Position numbers and translations under genes: made by a program
Notes under the pieces: model-generated
Told to the model about the DNA's origin: nothing
The model's input: the letters and a program-made list of their open reading frames with translations, nothing else
Database searches by the model: none
NCBI GenBank assembly: GCA_022428035.1
Contig: JAKMDG010000534.1
Span: forward strand, 1 to 5,199
Length of the DNA: 5,199 bases
Source: Longimicrobiales bacterium
GTDB lineage: Bacteria > Gemmatimonadota > Gemmatimonadetes > Longimicrobiales > Gaopeijiaceae
Direction: 5' to 3'
Shown here: positions 1-5,199 of the stretch, piece by piece
Layout of the letters: each line of letters opens with the position of its first letter
Position numbering within the stretch: position 1 is the first letter of the stretch

Positions 1-1236
1 ACCTACACCTATGCCGTGTCGGCAACCGATGGATCCGGCAACGAGTCGGCGCTGACGTCGGGGGTGGCGGCGACGCCGACCGGCGGGACAACCACCGCGC
101 CGTGGATCAATGAATTCCACTACGACAACAAGGGCGGCGACCGGAACGAGTTCGTCGAGATCGCAGGCCCCGCCGGGACCGATGTGTCGGGGTGGACGGT
201 GGTCGGGTACAACGGCTCGGGCGGTGGCGTGTATGGCTCCGTCGACCTGGGTGGCTCGATCCCGGATCAGTCGGGTGGTTTCGGAACCGTGTCCGTGAGC
301 TTTCCCGGGCTCCAGAACGGCTCCCCGGACGGGATCGCCCTCGTGGATGACTCCGGGTCGGTCGTGGACTTCATCGCATACGAGGGCTCGCTCACGGCGA
401 CCTCGGGCCCGGCAGCCGGCATGACGGCCGCGGACATCGGTGTGTCGGAGTCCGGCAACGATCGGGGCGCCCGATCGTTGCAGCTCGTCGGCACCGGGGA
501 CCGTGCGACGTCCTTCGCATGGCAGGCCCCTGCACCGTCGAGCCCCGGGCTCCCGAATGACGGGCAGACGTTCAGTGGAGGGGATGGCGGCGGCGGCGGC
601 GGTGGCGGTGGCGGTGGCGACGACTCGACGCCGCCCGCTGTGCCCCAGAGCCTGACGGCGAGCGGCGGAGACGCCGTCGTGGATCTCGACTGGGCGGACG
701 TGTCGGCTCCCGATCTCGCCGGCTACCACGTGTACCGATGGACCGGCGCAGATCCGACCCCGACTCGCCAGACCACGGCTCCCGTGGGGCAGAGTGACTG
801 GACCGACACCGCCGTGACGAACGGGGTCACCTACTCGTACGCCGTCACCTCGATCGATGTCTCGGGCAATGAGAGCGCGGCAGGCCCGGAGGCATCGGCG
901 ACACCGGTGGCCCCACCCGAGCCAGGGTCGGTCCACGTATCAGCGATGTCGGCCGAACTCGTCTCGGGGGGCGGCCGCAATCTCCGGGCCCAAGCGACCG
1001 TGTCGGTCGTGGACGAGTCCGGTCAGAGCGTCTCGGGCCTCACGGTGACGGTCGTCTTCTCCGGTGACGTTTCCGGCACCGGCTCTGCCGTCACGGATGC
1101 AAACGGCGTGGCGAACGTGTCGGGGCCCAAGAAGAAGGGCAGCTTCTCGTTCAGCGCATGCGTGGATTCCGTAACCGGCTCGGGCTGGACGTATGACCCG
1201 ACCAGTAACTCGGTGACGTGCACCGGGTCGTCGTGA
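1..1236 (+). CDS. Secreted multidomain protein, 3' part: FN3 - LTD - Gly linker - FN3 - Big_1-like domain
   Basis: The frame is open from the first base, and the first codons already read as the last strand of an FN3 domain (TYTYAVSATDGSGNES), so the true start lies left of the window; the GTG at 16 is internal. 411 residues are visible. Numbering from base 1: residues 1-26 end one FN3 domain. Residues 34-190 look like a lamin-tail (LTD) domain, with INEFHYDN, EFVEIAGPAGTDVSGW and a later GIALVDDSGSVVDFIAYEG stretch. Residues 196-206 are an all-Gly linker. Residues 210-302 are a second FN3 whose end (TYSYAVTSIDVSGNES) mirrors the first. Residues 303-411 resemble the Big_1-like beta-sandwich that often ends secreted bacterial proteases and adhesins; it has two Cys that could form a disulfide. 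No catalytic motif is visible; any enzyme domain would be in the missing N-terminal part. Probably an extracellular binding or display region. The domain calls are from pattern recognition; the overall function is unknown. Confidence 0.85.
   Translation, partial: TYTYAVSATDGSGNESALTSGVAATPTGGTTTAPWINEFHYDNKGGDRNEFVEIAGPAGTDVSGWTVVGYNGSGGGVYGSVDLGGSIPDQSGGFGTVSVSFPGLQNGSPDGIALVDDSGSVVDFIAYEGSLTATSGPAAGMTAADIGVSESGNDRGARSLQLVGTGDRATSFAWQAPAPSSPGLPNDGQTFSGGDGGGGGGGGGGGDDSTPPAVPQSLTASGGDAVVDLDWADVSAPDLAGYHVYRWTGADPTPTRQTTAPVGQSDWTDTAVTNGVTYSYAVTSIDVSGNESAAGPEASATPVAPPEPGSVHVSAMSAELVSGGGRNLRAQATVSVVDESGQSVSGLTVTVVFSGDVSGTGSAVTDANGVANVSGPKKKGSFSFSACVDSVTGSGWTYDPTSNSVTCTGSS
586..618 (+). repeat. Glycine codon tract, (GGC)5(GGT GGC)3
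   Basis: Eleven successive Gly codons, five GGC followed by three GGT-GGC pairs, lie in frame between the LTD and the second FN3 domain. They encode a flexible linker flanked by Asp residues. Tracts of this kind can change length by slippage in steps of three bases without breaking the frame. Confidence 0.9.
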
Positions 1237-2792
1237 GGCGCCGACGCGGTGTCGGCGCAACGCTGGGGGTGGTGCTGACGGCGTGGGCCTGCTCCGGTGA
1301 ACCCGCGGGCCTGTCGCCCTCGTCTGCCGAGATGGCTCCCGCACCGTCGGGGCCCGCGGCGGCGGTCGTGGCGGCGGAGTCCGAATACGCCCGGCACTGG
1401 GCGGTATACACCGGGAGCGGGACATGGGAGCCCAGCATCCTCGCCTTCACCAACTTTCTCACGTGGAAGGGTCACACCTGGGAGGCGGTCGGCAAGAATC
1501 AGATCAACCGCGGGAAGCTCGTGGGGCGATACGACGGTTTGTTCATGCCCGGCGGTTGGGCCGGCAACTACAATCAGTCTCTGACGGCTTCAGGTGACCA
1601 GCACATCCGCGACTTCATCTCCTCGGGCGGTGCGTACATCGGAATGAGCGCGGGCGCCTTCTACCTGTGCGACGTGACGATCTGGGAGGGCGACTACCTC
1701 GACTATCCCTCCGATGTATTCGACGGCGACTGCATCGGCCCGATCGAAGAGATCGCGCCGTGGCCCGAGTATGTCATGACTCCGATGGACATGAATCTCG
1801 AATTCGAGGCGAACGTCTTCGAACCGGCCCGGCGAGACGTTCTCTACTACGGCGAGCCGTATTTCGTACCGCACGAAGGTCAGGTGATCGAGACCTTCGC
1901 CTCGTGGGTCGTGCCGACAAACCCGGCGGCGGACGGAGCCCCGGGGGTGATCGGGATCGATTACGGCGCCGGAAGAGCCGTGCTCGTCGGCCCACATCCG
2001 GAAATCGAGGAGGACGACGACCGGGACGGCACCGACTTCGGCTCCGAGCTGTCGGACGGCCCCGACGGCAGTGATTGGCCGATGCTGTGGACGATGGTCG
2101 ACTGGGTGTTCAAGCAGCCGATCACGCGCGCGCCCGGTTCGGGACCACCCGCGTGCTCCGATGGGGTGGATAACGACTCCGATGGCCTGGTGGACCTCGC
2201 GGACCCGGGGTGTGCCGATGCCGCAGACACCGACGAGGCCGACCCGGTACCGCCTGCCTGCTCCGACGGCGTGGACAACGACTCCGACGGATGGGTCGAC
2301 CTCGCCGACCCGGGATGCTCGGATCCGGCGGACGAAGACGAGACCGATCCTCCGCCCCCCGGCTCCATCTTCGCGGATGGCTTCGAGAGTGGCTCGCTCG
2401 CCGAGTGGTCGGTATACGGCTCGGGGCGTCGGTGGTCGGTCGTCTCGGAGAACGCGGCCGAAGGTCTCTACAGCGCCCGCGCGAAGCGCACGGGCTCGGG
2501 CAAGGACAGCTTCATCGAAGCCTCCTTCGACGCAGTGGGCTTCTCGTCGGTCCAGTTGACGTACCGGCGCATGCTGGTCGGCCTCGACGCCGCCGACGAC
2601 TGGGAGGTGCAGGTGTTCGACGGAAGCTGGATCTCGCTCGAGCATCTCGGCACGGGCCGGGAGGACAACAGCGACTTCCAGACTCGGACGTTCACGCTTT
2701 CACCCTCTGCGACCGCGGTGCGCTTCAAGTGCGAGACGGGTGCAGTCAGCGAGATGTGCTACCTCGACGACGTCCGGATTTCGGGCAGCTAG
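1233..2792 (+). CDS. Predicted lipoprotein with BPL_N-type amidotransferase-like domain, Ca-loop-like repeats and C-terminal beta-sandwich
   Basis: 519 residues from GTG 1233, chosen because it overlaps the preceding stop as GTGA; GTG 1218, five codons earlier, is the alternative, and neither has a clear Shine-Dalgarno. The N-terminus has an Arg run, a hydrophobic stretch and a weak lipobox (AWA-C, Cys20). Residues about 50-295 match the class I amidotransferase-like domain seen at the N-terminus of yeast-type biotin ligases (BPL_N): WAVYTGSGTWEPSI, a GLFMPGGW strand, the nucleophile elbow GMSAGA (137-142) and GPHPE (253-257). The elbow residue is Ser139, not Cys; His255 and Glu257 are present. 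Residues 306-375 are two 35-residue repeats with D-x-D-x-D-G-x-x-D loops. Residues 378-519 open with IFADGFESG and close with CYLDDVRISG, typical of jelly-roll or MAM-like C-terminal domains. There is no ligase domain, so biotinylation is not implied. It could be a hydrolase or a ligand-binding surface protein; the substrate is unknown. Confidence 0.85.
   Translation: MRRRRGVGATLGVVLTAWACSGEPAGLSPSSAEMAPAPSGPAAAVVAAESEYARHWAVYTGSGTWEPSILAFTNFLTWKGHTWEAVGKNQINRGKLVGRYDGLFMPGGWAGNYNQSLTASGDQHIRDFISSGGAYIGMSAGAFYLCDVTIWEGDYLDYPSDVFDGDCIGPIEEIAPWPEYVMTPMDMNLEFEANVFEPARRDVLYYGEPYFVPHEGQVIETFASWVVPTNPAADGAPGVIGIDYGAGRAVLVGPHPEIEEDDDRDGTDFGSELSDGPDGSDWPMLWTMVDWVFKQPITRAPGSGPPACSDGVDNDSDGLVDLADPGCADAADTDEADPVPPACSDGVDNDSDGWVDLADPGCSDPADEDETDPPPPGSIFADGFESGSLAEWSVYGSGRRWSVVSENAAEGLYSARAKRTGSGKDSFIEASFDAVGFSSVQLTYRRMLVGLDAADDWEVQVFDGSWISLEHLGTGREDNSDFQTRTFTLSPSATAVRFKCETGAVSEMCYLDDVRISGS
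2148..2357 (+). repeat. Two tandem 105-base units encoding Asp-rich Ca-loop-like repeats
   Basis: Each unit encodes 35 residues beginning PACSDGVDNDSDG, with a pair of Cys and a D-x-D-x-D-G-x-x-D loop resembling the calcium loops of thrombospondin type 3 and EF-hand-like repeats. The units lie at 2148-2252 and 2253-2357. 29 of 35 residues are identical, while 15 codons differ only synonymously. The repeats probably form a rigid, calcium-stabilised spacer between the amidotransferase-like domain and the C-terminal sandwich. Calcium binding is inferred from the motif. Confidence 0.88.
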
Positions 2793-2825
2793 ACGCCCGG
2801 ACGTCCCGAAGTCACTCGATCTCAC

Positions 2826-2831
2826 AGGTGG
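2826..2831 (+). promoter_or_regulatory. Candidate ribosome binding site of the sulfatase gene
   Basis: AGGTGG lies three bases before GTG 2835. The spacing is short for a Shine-Dalgarno, but it is the only purine-rich match in the 42-base gap, and this GTG is followed at once by a good export signal, which supports the start. Confidence 0.4.
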
Positions 2832-2834
2832 ATC

Positions 2835-4142
2835 GTGCCTCAATACCGAAACAGCGTCCTCGCACTCTTCCTGGCCGTCTGCGCCTGCACCTCCCCCGAG
2901 TCGACGCTCGTCCCGACCGAACCGACCTCTTCGGTCGACTCCGATCGCAACATTCTCCTCATCATCGCCGATGATCTGGGGAAGGACGCCATGCCCGGGT
3001 TCTCCGAGGGAGCGATCAAGCCCGCCACCCCGACGCTGAACGGCCTCGCGACGAGTGGGCTGACGTTCACCAATCTCTGGGTGACACCCACGTGCGCGCC
3101 TACCCGTGCCTCCATCATCACCGGGCGCCACGGTTTTCGCACCGGCGTGACGCGCTCGGGCGCGGCGCTGGCATCGACCGAGACCACGCTTCAGGCCTAC
3201 ATCGCCAGCGCCTCGGACCGACCATACAAGACGGCCGTGGTCGGCAAGTGGCACCTCGCCCGCTCCGCGTCCTTCAACCCCGAGTCGATAGGCATCGACT
3301 ACTACGCCGGCGTGCTCTCGTCGGACGTGGATGACTATTACGCGTGGCCTCTGACGTCGGACGGTGTGACGACGACCGAGACTGGATACAGCACCGAGGT
3401 GCTCACGGATCTCGCGATCGACTGGCTTCAAGCCCAGGACGACTCCTGGTTCCTTTGGCTGGCGTACAATGCGCCACACACTCCCTTCCATGTACCCCCG
3501 ACCGATACCCACGTGCAGGGGACCCTGCCTCCGTATCAACCGGGGATGGACGGCCTGCCCTACTACATGGCCGCGATCGAGGCGATGGATTTCCACATCG
3601 GACGGCTGCTCGACAGCCTGTCCCCGGCTGAGCGGGCGGAGACCACGGTGATCTTCATCGGAGACAACGGATCACCGCGCCAGACCGTGCAGGCGCCCTA
3701 CACGTCCGGTACCGCGAAAGGCTCGGTGTATCAGGGTGGGATCAACACCCCGATGCTGGTCTCCGGCGGACAGCTCCAACGCCAGGGCACGGACGACAGT
3801 GTGATCAGCAGCACCGACCTTTTCGCGACCATCGCCGAACTCGCGGGCGTGTCCGTGTCACAGATCCACGACAGCCGCTCGTTCTCGCCCCTCCTCAGCG
3901 CCGCCGCGCCCCATAGGGACTACGCCTACAGCGGGATCGAGGAAGCCGGCGCGGGCATGTGGACCACGGCCCGGGGGGACCAGTACAAGCTGATCGTCCG
4001 TCCGAGCGGAGAGGAGCAGCTGTTCGATCTCCTCGCCGATCCGTACGAGGGGACCGACCTCATTCAGCTCGGCCTGACCCCGACCCAGGCGGCGGCGAGA
4101 GCCGACCTCGTCTCGTGGGTCGGTAGCCTCGGGATTTCCTGA
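2835..4142 (+). CDS. Type I sulfatase (alkaline phosphatase superfamily), predicted lipoprotein
   Basis: 435 residues; hydrolyses sulfate esters, substrate not readable from sequence. The N-terminus has a short hydrophobic segment ending VCA-C (Cys18), so it is likely a lipoprotein facing the periplasm or cell surface. Family landmarks in order: IIADDLG with metal-binding Asp46 and Asp47; the formylglycine motif C-x-P-x-R with Cys87 inside CAPTRASIITGR (87-98); GKWHL with Lys138 and His140; NAPHTPF with His215; GDNGS with Asp277 and Asn278; AKG with Lys295; and a C-terminal EEQLFDLLADPYE segment usual in sulfatases. Every expected active-site position is present, so the enzyme should be active if Cys87 is converted to formylglycine. 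No maturase (FGE or anSME) gene is in the window. It is at the short end of the family. It follows the amidotransferase-like gene by 42 bases and may share its transcript. Phosphonate or phosphate ester hydrolysis is a less likely alternative. Confidence 0.95.
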   Translation: MPQYRNSVLALFLAVCACTSPESTLVPTEPTSSVDSDRNILLIIADDLGKDAMPGFSEGAIKPATPTLNGLATSGLTFTNLWVTPTCAPTRASIITGRHGFRTGVTRSGAALASTETTLQAYIASASDRPYKTAVVGKWHLARSASFNPESIGIDYYAGVLSSDVDDYYAWPLTSDGVTTTETGYSTEVLTDLAIDWLQAQDDSWFLWLAYNAPHTPFHVPPTDTHVQGTLPPYQPGMDGLPYYMAAIEAMDFHIGRLLDSLSPAERAETTVIFIGDNGSPRQTVQAPYTSGTAKGSVYQGGINTPMLVSGGQLQRQGTDDSVISSTDLFATIAELAGVSVSQIHDSRSFSPLLSAAAPHRDYAYSGIEEAGAGMWTTARGDQYKLIVRPSGEEQLFDLLADPYEGTDLIQLGLTPTQAAARADLVSWVGSLGIS

Positions 4143-4194
4143 GTCCCGCCAGCCCCCTTCCCGGCCACGACTTCACCGGGCCGGAGATCGCACC

Positions 4195-5178
4195 TCAGTG
4201 GGCGCCCCGGAGGACCCGCACCGAATCACCGACGATCTCGAGGACCTCCACGGGACCCCCGTAGTAGGCGGCGAGGCCGACATCGATACGCCACGCACGC
4301 GAGCCGCACGCGCTGGCGATCCCGGCCTCCTGCCGGGTGTGTCCCATGACGATTCGCTCGGCGTCCAGGGCGGTCAGCGCCTCTTCGAGCACCCCGCATG
4401 CGACAGAGTCGGGATCCGAGGAATACAAGCGAGTCCATTGGGGGCTCTGTGGACCCGACAGCACGGGTGGGAGTTCTGCCTCTCCCCGGAGCCACCTCTG
4501 CGCCGCGTGGTTGATCTCATCGATCCCGTGGGCGACGTGACTCGGGAGTACCCCACCGTGCACGAACACGTTGTCGCCGACCTGCAGAATGACCTGACGC
4601 CGCGCCAGTAGCTCGGCGTACGGCCCTCCGGGCATGAACGCGGCCATCCGGGCGCGCTGCCGTGGTTCGAAGTCAGCGAGCGTCGCGGCTCTGAAGGTCC
4701 CCGATGCGCCGTCCCAGACCATGAGAGAGTCGCCTGGCTCGTACGCCACGACGTCCATGAAGTCGGCAAACCCGCCGTCCGTCACGTAGCGCAGGTCACC
4801 CCGCACGTTCATCAGCTCGTGGTTGCCCAGCAAGGCGTGAAATGCACCACCCGCGGCTCTCGCGTCGACCCGCAGCCGCTCGAAGAGATCCAGGATGGCT
4901 CGTTCCTGATCGCCACGATCCAGTTGGTCACCCGTCTGCACGACAATCAGTTCGCCGCCGATCCAGCGGTCCTGCTCGTCGATGGCGCCCGCGAGCCGCA
5001 GCGCGCTGCGTGCGGCCTCCAGGTCGCCGTGCACGTCCCCGAAGGCAACGATGCGGGATTCGCCTCCTCCGGCGCAGGCGGTGGCCACCATCGACAAGAT
5101 CAAGCACAGGGCCGCCAGGGCCCTGCGGTTTCGTGGGACCAGAGGCGCCGCTTCCTCGCGCAGGGCCATCCCGCTCAC
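4195..5178 (-). CDS. Exported SLP-type (Shewanella-like PPP) metallophosphatase
   Basis: 327 residues. The calcineurin-like PPP signature is complete: GDVHG (47-51), GDQLDRG (83-89), GNHE (118-121), HGG (207-209) and GHT (279-281). These supply the two-metal ligands Asp48, His50, Asp84, Asn119, His207 and His280, the catalytic His120 and the phosphate-binding Arg88. The spacing and the PQWTRLY segment (246-252), close to the W-x-R element of this group, fit the Shewanella-like protein phosphatases. Characterised members dephosphorylate protein phosphotyrosine or phosphoserine, but the substrate here is unknown. Residues 16-35 form a signal peptide with Arg, a hydrophobic core and a possible lipobox (ATA-C, Cys35), so the enzyme should act outside the cytoplasm. 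GTG 5178 is preferred over ATG 5169 because GGAGG sits nine bases upstream. It faces the sulfatase gene tail to tail across 52 bases, so it is a separate transcription unit. Confidence 0.92.
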   Translation of the reverse strand: MSGMALREEAAPLVPRNRRALAALCLILSMVATACAGGGESRIVAFGDVHGDLEAARSALRLAGAIDEQDRWIGGELIVVQTGDQLDRGDQERAILDLFERLRVDARAAGGAFHALLGNHELMNVRGDLRYVTDGGFADFMDVVAYEPGDSLMVWDGASGTFRAATLADFEPRQRARMAAFMPGGPYAELLARRQVILQVGDNVFVHGGVLPSHVAHGIDEINHAAQRWLRGEAELPPVLSGPQSPQWTRLYSSDPDSVACGVLEEALTALDAERIVMGHTRQEAGIASACGSRAWRIDVGLAAYYGGPVEVLEIVGDSVRVLRGAH

Positions 5179-5187
5179 GGGGACAGC

Positions 5188-5192
5188 CCTCC
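5188..5192 (-). promoter_or_regulatory. Ribosome binding site of the SLP-type phosphatase gene
   Basis: On the minus strand GGAGG lies nine bases before GTG 5178, inside a longer purine run at 5187-5196. It decides the start in favour of this GTG over the in-frame ATG three codons later. Confidence 0.65.
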
Positions 5193-5199
5193 CCCCGAC

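Noticed and set aside
16..18. GTG as the start of the first gene
   Set aside because: It falls within the last strand of an FN3 domain whose preceding residues are already visible from base 1.
1218..1232. Earlier GTG start for the amidotransferase-like gene
   Set aside because: It adds five residues before the Arg run without improving the signal peptide and has no clear ribosome binding site; the GTGA overlap at 1233 is a more usual arrangement. It cannot be excluded.
940..1475. Overlapping minus-strand open frames across the junction of the first two genes
   Set aside because: Both frames are Arg/Pro-rich with no motif, while the plus strand reads recognisable domains throughout.
1590..2645. 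351-codon open frame on the minus strand
   Set aside because: It lies wholly antisense to the amidotransferase-like gene, is Arg- and Val-rich with no recognisable domain, and is the kind of shadow frame expected in GC-rich DNA.
2210..2974. 254-codon plus-strand frame bridging the second and third genes
   Set aside because: Out of frame with both flanking genes, very Arg-rich, and overlaps the repeats, the beta-sandwich and the sulfatase start.
2700..3596. 298-codon open frame on the minus strand
   Set aside because: Antisense to the sulfatase, whose catalytic motifs clearly occupy this DNA; composition is low-complexity Arg/Gly-rich.
4161..4184. Inverted repeat CCGGCC / GGCCGG in the gap between the convergent genes, as a possible terminator
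   Set aside because: The stem is only six base pairs with a 12-base loop, and there is no T-run on either strand; chance is likely in GC-rich sequence.
4198..4611. 137-codon plus-strand frame opposite the phosphatase
   Set aside because: Antisense to the conserved C-terminal half of the phosphatase, with no domain or ribosome binding site.

Overview
The window holds four genes from a GC-rich bacterial chromosome. Codon third positions are mostly G or C, three of the four chosen starts are GTG (the fourth start lies outside the window), and three proteins begin with lipoprotein-like signal peptides. This suggests a Gram-negative with a large secreted and outer-membrane proteome, such as Gemmatimonadota, Myxococcota or a related environmental lineage. 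The phylum is a guess from style; no taxonomic marker is present.

Layout. Bases 1-1236 (+) are the 3' part of a gene for a large secreted multidomain protein: the end of one fibronectin type III (FN3) domain, a lamin-tail-like (LTD) domain, an 11-glycine linker, a complete FN3 domain and a C-terminal Big_1-like beta-sandwich. Its stop overlaps a GTG start (GTGA, 1233-1236) of a predicted lipoprotein (1233-2792). That protein joins a class I glutamine-amidotransferase-like domain of the BPL_N type to two 35-residue Asp-rich, calcium-loop-like repeats and a C-terminal beta-sandwich. After 42 bases comes a lipoprotein-like type I sulfatase (2835-4142) with an intact formylglycine motif. A convergent gene (4195-5178, -) encodes an exported metallophosphatase of the Shewanella-like PPP (SLP) type.

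The three plus-strand genes could be one transcript, since spacing is tight and no clear promoter or terminator is visible between them. All four products appear to act outside the cytoplasm. A shared role in handling or attaching to external polymers is plausible for the first three, but that is inference. No RNA gene, CRISPR array, insertion sequence or attachment site is visible. Outside genes the window has only 42 bases (2793-2834), 52 bases (4143-4194) and 21 bases at the right edge.

The feature most worth following is the amidotransferase-like lipoprotein. It has Ser where class I amidotransferases carry the catalytic Cys, yet keeps the His-Pro-Glu motif, so it has a Ser-His-Glu arrangement in an unusual surface-protein architecture.
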